A program made the position numbers and the translations under genes. From contig NZ_CP151101.1 in assembly GCF_038096175.1 (NCBI RefSeq), positions 62,001-126,000 of the forward strand: 64,000 nucleotides of DNA, in the 5' to 3' direction. The stretch's first letter is position 1. Each line of letters opens with the position of its first letter. Under the pieces are notes generated by a model. The model saw only the letters and a program-made list of their open reading frames with translations, was not told the DNA's origin and did not search any database. Origin of the DNA: Nostoc sp. UHCC 0302. Lineage in GTDB: Bacteria > Cyanobacteriota > Cyanobacteriia > Cyanobacteriales > Nostocaceae. This document shows positions 17,970 to 25,949 of the stretch, in pieces.

Positions 17970-18524
17970 ATGACTCCTCAAGAAACATCAGAATTACTTA
18001 CTGCCCTAATGCGCCAAGAAGAATTACTCAAGCAGTTGGTCGCTTCAATTAATAAACCGAAACTGGGATTGCACTCTGATGCTGGGAGTTGCAAAGTCTA
18101 TTGCAATCGCCATAATAAATCGTTATGGTATACGCTATCGAATGATGAACCAGTTGCGATTACCCAAACTGCTCTGACTGGATATCTGCGAGAACTGAAA
18201 TTTGAAAAGAGCGACAGGAATGGGGAAGAAAAGTGCAAATTGCTAGTTTCAATTCAGGCAGACCGACTATACATCTTAGAAACTGGTTATGATACGCACT
18301 TTTCAAAAAGCATATTAGCAGCCGTTGCCTTGTTAACTCCACAACAGCTTTATTCCCCAGTGACAATTCAACCGCAGGCAGGGGATAAGGGAACTGTGCT
18401 GTTCTGCCGTGTGTGGGCTGGGTCTGAGCTAATCATGGCTAACTATAACGAGCAAACGGACTTTAAAGTGATTGCGCGTCAAGCTTTAAATGTAGTCAAA
18501 GCTGCAAATGAAATGGTGTTTTAA
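17970..18524 (+). CDS. Orphan protein, 184 aa
   Basis: No known family is recognised. The N-terminus is helical and acidic (QETSELLTALMRQEELLKQL). A beta-rich centre follows (KVYCNRHNKSLWYTLSNDEP, CKLLVSIQADRLYILETGYD) and a C-terminal helix (IARQALNVVKAANEMVF). The pattern of strands with lysines and aromatics would suit a single-stranded-DNA-binding OB-like fold, but that is only a guess. It is a single gene bounded by terminators on both sides. Confidence 0.7.
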   Translation: MTPQETSELLTALMRQEELLKQLVASINKPKLGLHSDAGSCKVYCNRHNKSLWYTLSNDEPVAITQTALTGYLRELKFEKSDRNGEEKCKLLVSIQADRLYILETGYDTHFSKSILAAVALLTPQQLYSPVTIQPQAGDKGTVLFCRVWAGSELIMANYNEQTDFKVIARQALNVVKAANEMVF

Positions 18525-18541
18525 GCAGAAAATCTTGATAA

Positions 18542-18567
18542 AAATAGGCGGAAAAATCCGCCTATTT
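18542..18567 (+). terminator. Rho-independent terminator
   Basis: A perfect 11-bp stem AAATAGGCGGA/TCCGCCTATTT with a 4-base loop, starting 18 bp after the preceding stop codon. Confidence 0.85.
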
Positions 18568-18747
18568 AACAGAAGAACTGGTTAATAACCAATTATTGCA
18601 GATGACTTGATAACTTATTTAAAGTTATGTCTTAAGTATGAATTCATCAGTTAGTTATAAACAGGGTTTGTAACAAATTTTACTATCAGTTGTTCAAGCC
18701 TTGTCTACAGCTTACTGTGCTGTATATTCATTACCCAAAATAATCTG

Positions 18748-19020
18748 ATGACAACAACAATCGTTCATCCAACTGTCGAAAACCTACAACAGTTTTCTGA
18801 CTCGTTCGACTTGTCCAAGCTGTTGAAATCTGAGGGAGTTCTGCCGTGGCTTTTGGCTAACGGATGGGATTACGATGACAAGACACGATTAATTGCAGAC
18901 ATTGTTGACGAATCCACGAGTCTTGATGAAGTTTGGGATTCATCAGAGTTTGATTTTAACACATTGCCTGATGAAGAAAAGGGAAAACTTTATCAGATTT
19001 TCGAGCATTTCTATCTGTAA
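18748..19020 (+). CDS. Small acidic orphan protein, 90 aa
   Basis: An acidic, mostly helical protein (ENLQQFSDSFDLSKLLKSEG; DEEKGKLYQIFEHFYL) with no recognised family or membrane segment. It is the first of four small genes on this strand (18748-19990). There is no strong ribosome-binding site, and the ATG follows a 180-bp leader. Amino-acid composition and lack of competing frames support it being real. Confidence 0.6.
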   Translation: MTTTIVHPTVENLQQFSDSFDLSKLLKSEGVLPWLLANGWDYDDKTRLIADIVDESTSLDEVWDSSEFDFNTLPDEEKGKLYQIFEHFYL

Positions 19021-19143
19021 TCTTCTGCCACTGAAGGATCAGACTATGTATGAAAAACTCTATAGCCAGACTTAATCAGTATGGCTGTAGAGAAAAATCG
19101 ATTCAACAAAGGATTATGACACAAAGAAACCAGAAAGTAAAAA

Positions 19144-19440
19144 ATGAGTAAAGTTCAACAACACGAATCAGCTTGGAATGCACTGATGGGGTTAGATAAG
19201 CGGCATTACATAGCTACAGGATTTTATGCACTCGGCGACGCTTATTTGATAAGTGGTAAAGACCCAAAGTACAGGAACATTATTATTCTTGTAGAACATC
19301 GGCAGAAAACGCAGATTAATCATTGGGATTATGTGTGCAATAAATCTGAATGCCGTCAACAGCCAACAATAGAAACTAACGGCGACGATGGTAACGGGAA
19401 TTTGAAACGGAAAGCTCCATCACTTAAAGTTTACAACTAA
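19144..19440 (+). CDS. Small orphan protein, 98 aa
   Basis: Unrecognised. The centre is protein-like and aromatic (HYIATGFYALGDAYLISGKD, NIIILVEHRQK) and the tail is hydrophilic (QPTIETNGDDGNGNLKRKA). It lies between two other small orphans on the same strand with gaps of about 100 bp. The ATG follows an A-rich stretch with no clear Shine-Dalgarno sequence. Confidence 0.55.
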   Translation: MSKVQQHESAWNALMGLDKRHYIATGFYALGDAYLISGKDPKYRNIIILVEHRQKTQINHWDYVCNKSECRQQPTIETNGDDGNGNLKRKAPSLKVYN

Positions 19441-19528
19441 ACAAGAGAGCGCAATTTTTGACAGTATTTCCAGGCAATCGCTACGCTGCTTAGAAATTGA
19501 AAGTATTTACTAAATCAGGAGAACGAAA

Positions 19529-19798
19529 ATGGAACTTAATCCTGTTTACGATCCAAGGCTATTAAATCCATCAAAAGTTTACCAAATTGATGGAGGGTTA
19601 TATCAGTATTTGCGTCAATCAGGTACTAGTACTAATCCCCGATATGTCTTCGGTCATTTACCTACGCCAGGGCATAAGAGGAAGTCGGATATAGTTCTGA
19701 ACCGTACTAAATTAGCAATCCGTTGTTCTGAAGTAGTAGGGATGTCTGCCTCGACTTCTGCACCTGAAGATAATTCTGAACAACTTCAATTATTTTGA
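19529..19798 (+). CDS. Small orphan protein, 89 aa
   Basis: A good ribosome-binding site (AGGAG, 8 bp) precedes the ATG. The protein reads like a small beta-barrel (LNPSKVYQIDGGLYQYLRQS, RYVFGHLP) with a polar tail. No family is recognised. The next gene starts 4 bp after its stop, so the two form a transcriptional and probably translational unit. Confidence 0.6.
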   Translation: MELNPVYDPRLLNPSKVYQIDGGLYQYLRQSGTSTNPRYVFGHLPTPGHKRKSDIVLNRTKLAIRCSEVVGMSASTSAPEDNSEQLQLF

Positions 19799-19801
19799 GC
19801 T

Positions 19802-19990
19802 ATGTCAATTTATAAACCACCTGTTGTCAAAAGACCCATTAAGCTACAAAACAATGGGTCTACAAAGATAGTTTACCGAGCTATCAAAAACATTCATCGG
19901 CTAAAAGATAGCCACGAGTTAGGAACTGCAACTATTAATCGTACATCCTGCATGGTTCGGAAATCAGGAATTTATTGGGTTGTGATCTAG
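19802..19990 (+). CDS. Small basic orphan protein, 62 aa
   Basis: A basic 62-residue protein (IYKPPVVKRPIKLQNNG... HRLKDSHELGTATINRTS... GIYWVVI). It starts 4 bp after the preceding stop, without its own ribosome-binding site, so it would be translated by coupling. Nucleic-acid binding would fit the charge but is not shown. Confidence 0.5.
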   Translation: MSIYKPPVVKRPIKLQNNGSTKIVYRAIKNIHRLKDSHELGTATINRTSCMVRKSGIYWVVI

Positions 19991-20062
19991 TTTCCAACTA
20001 TGGCTTTGTGAGAGAGCTTCGCTACACAAGAGTGAAAAGTAATAATTGGGGAATTGACAGAA

Positions 20063-21136
20063 ATGGTACAAGCAATTGATCACGCTGCTAGTGCAACCTT
20101 CTTAACTAATGCAGTGGTTGAACGTCATAATTTCTCGCAGTTGAATAAAACCCGTATTCGGTTTCGGATTCAGTTAAAGAAAAGTACAAAATCTGCTGCA
20201 CCTAAATGGGCCGATGTGCTAAAAGCTGAAGTCTCTGAAATTGAATCAGACCTCGTGAAAGTAACGAATTCCGAAGTTGGGCTCAGAGGTATCAAGGTAT
20301 TCAAGAAGTTGGACGAAGCCGCCGCCCAACTCAGACAAGAGATTGCTTCTGTGCAGGAGTGGATGTCATCTGATACTGGTGATTGGGTTTGTCCAATTGA
20401 TTTAGCCCCACTTGTTTGGAGTCAACTTCTCAATATCAGAGATAATATCGCCCCTGGACTGCGTAATCAATTAAAAGTTGATTATGAAGCAGGACTCGAA
20501 GATTATCAAGAGCGGATTGATCAGTTTCTCTCACTTAACACTTGGGAATTAGCCCAGGATAAGCAAGAATCAGTAAAAGCCAACTTGCTTCGAGCCTTCC
20601 CTACTCTGACTGACCTTGAAGACTACTTACAAGTAATCATAGGTCGTCCAGTGATTATCCCGGCACTGTCCGAGCAGCTCAATCAGCAGCAAGCCGAATG
20701 TCTAGACCAGATTACCAAGTTCATCCAACAGTATGACCAAAATCTGGAGCAGCGGTTACGTGAATCAGCCCTCGCTGGTGGTGAACAACTCGCTGCTGTG
20801 TTGTTGTCGGAACTGGCTGATTGGGAGCCGGGACGTAAGCCAGTTCTCTTTAAGAAAAAGATGCAACGCCATCTGATGAAGGTTCAGGTGTTGTTAGCAA
20901 ACGCTGATCCTGAAGCAGGCAGCAGCTTGGAGGCGATGATGGCGCACTTGGATTCAATTGTGAATGATCCGGCGATTGAGTCGAAGAATCTAGGTTCAGA
21001 TACGCGCTCCCAGTTGCAGCAAAAAATGGATTCTATCCGCACCAAGTTGTTAGATGAACAACGTAATCTCCAACAGTTAGCAACTGGCGACGTGGGCTTA
21101 TCAAAAGCTACCGTCATGTCGTTCAAGTTCAGGTAA
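20063..21136 (+). CDS. Orphan coiled-coil protein, 357 aa
   Basis: An almost wholly helical protein with no recognised family. There are a basic N-terminal segment (KTRIRFRIQLKKSTKS), several coiled-coil stretches (about 50-115, 215-260 and 310-350), and a conserved-looking TGDWVCPIDLAPLVW block at about 110-125. Start: ATG 20063 with GGGGA 10 bp upstream; TTG 20054 is an alternative. It precedes the Ycf35/Ycf46 cluster on the same strand but is separated from it by a strong hairpin, so it is likely a separate transcript. Confidence 0.75.
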   Translation: MVQAIDHAASATFLTNAVVERHNFSQLNKTRIRFRIQLKKSTKSAAPKWADVLKAEVSEIESDLVKVTNSEVGLRGIKVFKKLDEAAAQLRQEIASVQEWMSSDTGDWVCPIDLAPLVWSQLLNIRDNIAPGLRNQLKVDYEAGLEDYQERIDQFLSLNTWELAQDKQESVKANLLRAFPTLTDLEDYLQVIIGRPVIIPALSEQLNQQQAECLDQITKFIQQYDQNLEQRLRESALAGGEQLAAVLLSELADWEPGRKPVLFKKKMQRHLMKVQVLLANADPEAGSSLEAMMAHLDSIVNDPAIESKNLGSDTRSQLQQKMDSIRTKLLDEQRNLQQLATGDVGLSKATVMSFKFR

Positions 21137-21141
21137 AAAAA

Positions 21142-21175
21142 TAGTCTTAAGCGAGAGTGTATTCGCTTAAGACTA
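21142..21175. terminator. Hairpin terminator, possibly bidirectional
   Basis: A perfect 13-bp stem TAGTCTTAAGCGA/TCGCTTAAGACTA with an 8-base loop, 5 bp after the stop of the coiled-coil gene. It is preceded by an A-run but has no long T-run. Confidence 0.65.
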
Positions 21176-21284
21176 ATGAACTTGATGATTAAAAGTGTAA
21201 CGTTCACCTCACAAAGAATATCGCACTTTTAGTATTTGTCAAAACTTTCTTTCATCAACTTTATTCATCACAAAGGCGGTAAAA

Positions 21285-21752
21285 ATGTCACATTTCTCAA
21301 CAGTAAAAACTAGGCTTACTAATCGTGAATGCTTAGTACAAGCTCTGACGGATCTCAAACTTCAACCACTGGTTCATGAAAAAGCACAGCCATTAAAGGG
21401 TTACTACGGTAGCTCCCAGGGAAGGAGTGCTGAAATTATCGTATCTGGTCGCACGATTAAAGCCCGTGCAGACATTGGATTCAAATGGAATCAAGAGAGT
21501 AACGTGTATGACGTGATACATGATGCCTACGAGACAGACCCGCGATTGGGACAAGATTTCTTCAGTAACAAGTTAATGCTGGCTTATGGACAGCGGATGG
21601 TTCGTGCCAAGGCTGTGGAGCTTCAGCAGCAATTTGGAGAGTGCGCGATCGCCGAATCTACAAACGACACTGTGCAAACCCTACGTCTTACCTTCAGTGG
21701 ACATCAGCAACAACAGCAACAACAGCAACAACAGCAATATACAAGGAGATAA
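21285..21752 (+). CDS. Ycf35-like DUF1257 protein with a polyglutamine tail
   Basis: The family N-terminus is unmistakable (MSHFSTVKTRLTNRECLVQAL, then DLKL and LKGYYGSSQG). DUF1257/Ycf35 is conserved in cyanobacteria and plastids; its role is not established. The rest follows the family (ADIGFKWNQESNVYDVIHD, QRMVRAKAVELQQQFG) up to about residue 130. The C-terminus then carries an unusual run of 11 Gln encoded by a CAGCAACAA-type repeat at about 21708-21738. It is the first gene of a tight four-gene cluster that includes a Ycf46-like ATPase. Confidence 0.9.
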   Translation: MSHFSTVKTRLTNRECLVQALTDLKLQPLVHEKAQPLKGYYGSSQGRSAEIIVSGRTIKARADIGFKWNQESNVYDVIHDAYETDPRLGQDFFSNKLMLAYGQRMVRAKAVELQQQFGECAIAESTNDTVQTLRLTFSGHQQQQQQQQQQQYTRR

Positions 21753-21755
21753 CGC

Positions 21756-21962
21756 ATGGAACGTTCAATATTGATTCATTTTGATTCAGCTACAGGTGAA
21801 GTTCGTGTGGAGGCTGAGGGATTTGACGGAGTGAGTTGTTTATCAGCTACGCAACCGTTTGAAGAGGCATTGGGAGTTGTGGGCGAACGAGAGTTTAAGG
21901 ACGAAGCCCAAACCCAACAACTTCGGACTACGAACAGTAGTCAAACACGCCTGCGTCAGTAA
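21756..21962 (+). CDS. DUF2997-like small protein
   Basis: A 68-residue protein starting MERSILIHFDSATGEVRVEAEGFDG followed by CL, the typical DUF2997 beginning. This family regularly sits beside ycf35-like genes. It begins 4 bp after the Ycf35 stop with a strong AAGGAG site, so it is co-translated. The C-terminal third is polar and probably disordered. Confidence 0.8.
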   Translation: MERSILIHFDSATGEVRVEAEGFDGVSCLSATQPFEEALGVVGEREFKDEAQTQQLRTTNSSQTRLRQ

Positions 21963-21969
21963 TCAATAT

Positions 21970-21992
21970 GGGGGAATCAACAAGTTTCCCCC
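21970..21992 (+). promoter_or_regulatory. Intra-operon hairpin
   Basis: A 7-bp GC-rich stem GGGGGAA/TTCCCCC in the 42-bp gap between two cluster genes. There is no T-tract. It could be a partial terminator or an mRNA stability element. Confidence 0.5.
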
Positions 21993-22004
21993 TCAAAACC
22001 AATC

Positions 22005-22262
22005 ATGAACGAATTAGCTAAAGAATACCCATTTGTTCACGTTTATGCACAACAGAAAGCACATGAGCCAGTAATCATTAAAGCTAATACTGAGGGATTG
22101 TGCGTGCTGTTGAATGCAATTGTTTCTGCCATTGCCCAATTAGAGCGCAATGGTATGGCTGAGGTTTTTGACGGCGATGCCGAAGTCTATGAGGTAATCG
22201 TCAAACTCGTAAATACTCATGACGAATTATCTCCAGTCCCTTACGAAATACCAAAACAATGA
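22005..22262 (+). CDS. Small orphan protein of the Ycf35-Ycf46 cluster, 85 aa
   Basis: An alpha/beta protein (FVHVYAQQKAHEPVIIKANTE; LCVLLNAIVSAIAQLERNG; AEVYEVIVKLVNTHDE). Its shape resembles small immunity-type proteins, but no family is assigned. Its stop codon overlaps the ATG of the AAA ATPase gene (ATGA), so the two are translationally coupled and probably act together. Confidence 0.7.
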   Translation: MNELAKEYPFVHVYAQQKAHEPVIIKANTEGLCVLLNAIVSAIAQLERNGMAEVFDGDAEVYEVIVKLVNTHDELSPVPYEIPKQ

Positions 22263-23884
22263 AACTCTCAAATTTACTCTCCACGCTTGATTCACAAATC
22301 CCCATTGCAGCGCTTGATGTGCTGTCCCCCGACGAAGCAACGATTATTCAGTGGTTAACTACTGAAGCTAACAATAAGTTAAAAAGTCCTGTGTTCTTCT
22401 GGAACCTCGGTGTTTCCAGTTTAGAACAATGTCTGATTGCGTCGGATGGTGGCTTGATGTTTAAGCCAGTAGTGGAGTATAATAAACCACCACACGCTGA
22501 CCCGCTGTTATACGTGTTTGATTATATTGCGAATTTTAGTAGTGATGGAGTCTTCATTCTTGGAGATATTCACCCCTTTGTTGGGAAGAATTCGCCTTCG
22601 TTATCCTGGGAGATTGTCAGTAAAGTAAAAAATCTCTACCATCGCCTCAAGCCAACTGGGAAACGCATTGTGCTGCTGGGGCAAAACATTCAACTACACG
22701 AGTCACTTATACGCTTAATTCCTTACTGTGAAGTACCTCTCCCCACTGTTGAGCAGGTAAAAGAGCATATAAATTCTTACTTGTATGACCTGTGGGAATT
22801 AGCTTCTCAAATTGATGAGCCTTTTAAGTTGAATTTAACCAATTCCGATCAAGAAACTCTCTCTCGCGCAGCTTTAGGACTGACCTTGGAAGAGATTAGT
22901 GATTTCTTACGTCTGACGGTAAAAGAAAAGCTAACTGATAATGGTGTTGTTGTCGATGCCGACTTCATACCTAAAGCTGTCGAGTACAAAACTCGGCTAC
23001 TGGCTCAGATGGGTATCGAGTTGGGCAAGCCAGCCAGCATACCGTTCGGCGGTTTGGATAACTTGCGTGAGTGGTTGAATCGTCGGCGGCGGCTGTTCAC
23101 CCAAGAGGCGCGAAGTCTTAGCTTACCCCAACCAAAAGGTGTGCTGCTGGCTGGCCCACCCGGAACAGGTAAAAGTCACTGTGCTAAAAACATTGCTAAC
23201 ATTCTCAATTTACCATTGTTGCAGTTAGACATTGCCTCGATGTTGGGTTCTCTTGTGGGTGAGTCTGAAGGTAATGTTAAACGTGCATTGAAAACAGCTC
23301 TTGCGATCGCACCGTGTGTGTTGTTTGTTGATGAAATAGAGAAGGCACTGTCAGGACAGGGAGATACAAGTGGTGTTTCCCAACGCATCTTGGGTACTTT
23401 GCTCACGTTCATGGCTGAATGCACCAGCGGCGTGTTTATAGTTGCAACCTGCAATGACCCGTCAGTACTACCGAGTGAACTTAAGAGGAAGGGAAGATTT
23501 GATGAGCAATTTTTCGTTGATCTTCCCACTCTACCAGAACGAGCGCAAATCCTCAGCATCCACCTGCAACGCTTTGGCATCACTGTTGAATCGGAGTATC
23601 TCGAAGCGATCGCAGCCAACACCGCAAAATTCTCCGGTGCGGAATTGGAGACGCTAGCTGCTGAAGCGGCGCTGTTGGCGTTTGACGAAGGTAGACCACA
23701 GCAAATCACACTTGGGGATTTAGAAGCCTGCCGTCAAACCATTACCCCGCTTGCCATTCAGGATGCGGCAGCAGTTGGGCGTATGCAATCCTGGGCAGCT
23801 ACTGCAAGACCTGCTAGTAGTCCTGTTGTGCAGACGGCGAAAACTCAATCGCTACGTGCTGCCAAGTTTCGGAATATGAACTGA
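22259..23884 (+). CDS. Ycf46-like AAA+ ATPase
   Basis: A classical AAA+ ATPase of the Ycf46 type. The N-terminal half (about 1-250) is a degenerate alpha/beta domain (YVFDYIANF, VFILGDIHPF). The ATPase core has Walker A GPPGTGKSH (about 299), Walker B VLFVDEIEKA (about 355), sensor-1 VATCND and arginine-finger region RKGRFDEQFF (about 410). The C-terminal lid (FSGAELETLAAEAAL) is followed by a basic polar tail. Such ATPases remodel or disassemble partner complexes; the partners here are probably the three small proteins encoded just upstream. The stop-start overlap with the preceding gene implies tight stoichiometry. Confidence 0.9.
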   Translation: MKLSNLLSTLDSQIPIAALDVLSPDEATIIQWLTTEANNKLKSPVFFWNLGVSSLEQCLIASDGGLMFKPVVEYNKPPHADPLLYVFDYIANFSSDGVFILGDIHPFVGKNSPSLSWEIVSKVKNLYHRLKPTGKRIVLLGQNIQLHESLIRLIPYCEVPLPTVEQVKEHINSYLYDLWELASQIDEPFKLNLTNSDQETLSRAALGLTLEEISDFLRLTVKEKLTDNGVVVDADFIPKAVEYKTRLLAQMGIELGKPASIPFGGLDNLREWLNRRRRLFTQEARSLSLPQPKGVLLAGPPGTGKSHCAKNIANILNLPLLQLDIASMLGSLVGESEGNVKRALKTALAIAPCVLFVDEIEKALSGQGDTSGVSQRILGTLLTFMAECTSGVFIVATCNDPSVLPSELKRKGRFDEQFFVDLPTLPERAQILSIHLQRFGITVESEYLEAIAANTAKFSGAELETLAAEAALLAFDEGRPQQITLGDLEACRQTITPLAIQDAAAVGRMQSWAATARPASSPVVQTAKTQSLRAAKFRNMN

Positions 23885-23957
23885 TGAGAATAGCGTTTGC
23901 TTCATAATATTAGAAGCGATCGCCCTGTTAAATGCAAAAATTAAATTTAGGAAATAA

Positions 23958-24188
23958 ATGAGCCAACAAAATCCAAAGATTTCGCTCCTCAAAGAATTCG
24001 TATCAGACGAACTTCTAACAGTAGCGCAGCAACAAATCCCACAAGGAGAATCTCAAGAATATTATAGAGGGTTGCACGATGCATTTTCTCAGTGTGCTAA
24101 AATCCTTGCTTCTTTAAATTCAAAAGACCAAGCTTTAATAATTGCAGCTTTATTGATTGAATTGGAAAAAAAGATAACACTTGATTAG
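23958..24188 (+). CDS. Small helical orphan protein, 76 aa
   Basis: An all-helical acidic protein (LLKEFVSDELLTVAQQQIPQ; GLHDAFSQCAKILASLNSKD; LIIAALLIELEKKI). The site TAGGA precedes the ATG. It lies between the ycf46-like gene and a decayed copy of that gene's tail, so it may have arrived with, or be trapped in, a local duplication. No family is recognised. Confidence 0.6.
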   Translation: MSQQNPKISLLKEFVSDELLTVAQQQIPQGESQEYYRGLHDAFSQCAKILASLNSKDQALIIAALLIELEKKITLD

Positions 24189-24206
24189 CGTTGCTGGCCT
24201 CTTTTA

Positions 24207-24340
24207 CTGCCGTCAAACCAATACAGAGCGGCGTTGTTACCAGGGAGAGGGCGACTACCGCTATACCCGTGAGTAGTCCTGTTGTGCAGACGGCAAAAAC
24301 TCAATTCGTAAGTGCCGCTAAATTTCGGAATATGAACTGA
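24207..24340 (+). pseudogene. Decayed duplicate of the ycf46-like gene's 3' end
   Basis: Bases 24207-24340 repeat the last 150 bp of the ATPase gene (about 23729-23884). Shared strings include CTGCCGTCAAACCA, GTAGTCCTGTTGTGCAGACGG and TTTCGGAATATGAACTGA, including the stop codon. Small deletions break the frame and no start remains. The original and the relic now flank the 23958-24188 gene as direct repeats. Confidence 0.75.
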
Positions 24341-24433
24341 ATGAAAAGCGGTCGTTTTGTAGAGAGCGACCGCTACGCCAAAACAAAGTGAATATCAAAT
24401 ATCCACCTGCTCACTAATAACAGCATTAAAACT

Positions 24434-24976
24434 ATGTATTCATATCTTGTTTATGTTGATGCTGCTAACAATAGCAACAAATTCTGGTCAGCTAAGGTTG
24501 AAAGTAGTCAGTTAACAGTTCAGTGGGGACGAGTCGGCTACAACGCTCAAACCAAAACTCATTCCTTTAATAGCCATCAACAAGCTCTTTCTAAATATCA
24601 TAATCTCGTAGCCGAAAAGAAAACGAAAGGCTACCGCGAAAGTCAGCCACAAATAGAGACAAGTGATGTTTATAAAATTGAGAGAGCTATTGGATTGCTT
24701 AATGGTTTACGTTCTTATGTGGTTAATCGAAATTTTGATGAGCATTATATTCAGCTTCTTAATCAATACTTAAAAATCGTACCCACGCCATTGGGGATGC
24801 AAATTGATCCCTACACAATATACCGAACTATTACTGATGTGGATCATCAGCGAGAGTTACTCAACTCACTGTTAACTACACCTGCACCACAAGTTGCTGT
24901 GGTGGGTGTTGCTACTACTACTGAACCAACTGAAGAACCCAAGACTATCAGTAAGAACTTCTGGCGGCATTTGTAA
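24434..24976 (+). CDS. WGR-domain protein
   Basis: A WGR domain fills residues 1-70. It starts with the YLVYVDAANNSNKFW strand and has QWGRVGYNAQTKTHSF as signature, then ALSKYHNLVAEKKTKGY. WGR domains bind nucleic acid or join DNA-repair proteins such as PARPs. After it comes a helical region (VYKIERAIGLLNGLRSYVV ... YIQLLNQYLKIVPTPLGMQ) like the helical part that follows WGR in eukaryotic PARP-like proteins, but no catalytic domain is present. The tail is Thr/Pro rich. It is a single gene with no clear operon partner; its role is unknown. Confidence 0.85.
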   Translation: MYSYLVYVDAANNSNKFWSAKVESSQLTVQWGRVGYNAQTKTHSFNSHQQALSKYHNLVAEKKTKGYRESQPQIETSDVYKIERAIGLLNGLRSYVVNRNFDEHYIQLLNQYLKIVPTPLGMQIDPYTIYRTITDVDHQRELLNSLLTTPAPQVAVVGVATTTEPTEEPKTISKNFWRHL

Positions 24977-25192
24977 TACTGTTGGGCGTGAATATAATTT
25001 CATTATTCATGCCCTAATAACTATTACCACTTAATCAAAAGTTAAATATATATAATATTTATTTATTTAAGTAAAAAAAGAAAGTATATCTTTTTTTAAT
25101 ACAATTTTATTAAGCCTATTTTCTAATAACTAATTAAATTAGCAGAGTCACTTTATACCAAATTAGGAAAGCCACAATTAAATAAAAATAGA

Positions 25193-25246
25193 CTTTAATA
25201 TTGAACTACTTCAAAACTAATGCTCTGAAGTAGTTCAATATTAAAG
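25193..25246. terminator. 21-bp perfect hairpin between convergent transcripts
   Basis: CTTTAATATTGAACTACTTCA (25193-25213) is repeated exactly in inverse at 25226-25246, with a 12-base loop. It lies downstream of the leftward crystallin gene and of the rightward WGR gene, so it can serve both. The stem is unusually long for a terminator and AT-rich. It has no protein-coding content. Confidence 0.6.
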
Positions 25247-25277
25247 TACTAATCTCTAAAGTAAAAAATTTTTAGAG

Positions 25278-25646
25278 CTAGCTTAATCGCCGAATACCAG
25301 TTAATGTGTTATTCGCAAGCCCAAAGCTACTGGGATAGCGGTAGAAGCCTGGGCCTAATATTGCATACCTTCCTCCAGTATTATATTTTTCTTTGTCAAA
25401 TATCTGCCATACTCCACGCCTAATTATGAGAGATGAAGTTTTGTTATTCCAACCGCTACCAATAGCGCTATTGTCGAGATTGTCGTCATTACTGGAAATA
25501 TCTTTTTTTGAGCCACCAAAATCGTAATTGTTATATAATGTGACAGGAGCAAGTCCTCCATTACAGCTAGCAGCAACTTCATCGTTAAGTTCTTGAAAGC
25601 CAGAATTAAGTTCAAGTACTTTGTAACCTTCCGTGCTATTAGACAT
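25278..25646 (-). CDS. Secreted beta/gamma-crystallin protein with double-glycine leader
   Basis: A 122-residue precursor. The leader (residues 1-31) ends ELNDEVAASCNGG, a double-glycine cleavage site as used by C39-peptidase ABC exporters. The mature part is a beta/gamma-crystallin unit: VTLYNNYDFGG, a Greek-key tyrosine-corner pattern, WNNKTSSLIIRRGVWQIFD, then YAILGPGFYRYP. The D/N-rich SSNDDNLDN segment would suit calcium binding (inference). It shares an upstream AATAAAGGAAA leader with the second precursor at 30970-31386, suggesting common control. The likely exporter is encoded at 27071-30685. Confidence 0.8.
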   Translation of the reverse strand: MSNSTEGYKVLELNSGFQELNDEVAASCNGGLAPVTLYNNYDFGGSKKDISSNDDNLDNSAIGSGWNNKTSSLIIRRGVWQIFDKEKYNTGGRYAILGPGFYRYPSSFGLANNTLTGIRRLS

Positions 25647-25949
25647 TGCGATTTTCCTTTATTCAGAATTGAGATTGGTATTGATTTTCTACTAAACTTA
25701 GCTATTCTAAGTTAAATAAAATAGCTAATTTCAATCGATATCAATAGTTTGAAAGGGATTCTTTGAGAAAGAACCTTATATTGACAGAAAACTAGTTTAA
25801 TTACTGAAATGATTTCAAGATATAAGCACTTTTGAAGAGTTGCATAATCTTGTTTCAAAAACTAATCTGTTTTTCTATATTTAACAGTATATAAAACAAA
25901 TTCTTTAGAGACAATGCACATTTTGTTGGTAAGACTATTAATTATGTCG
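25647..25949. promoter_or_regulatory. Upstream region of the crystallin gene
   Basis: An AT-rich gap of about 300 bp. On the minus strand the last 30 bases before the ATG (CAAT..TGAATAAAGGAAAA) match those before the 30970-31386 gene. No other structure was seen. Confidence 0.4.

Noticed and set aside
23176-23709. A 177-codon frame antisense to the AAA ATPase domain
   Set aside because: It mirrors conserved Walker-motif codons; the plus-strand gene fully explains the region.
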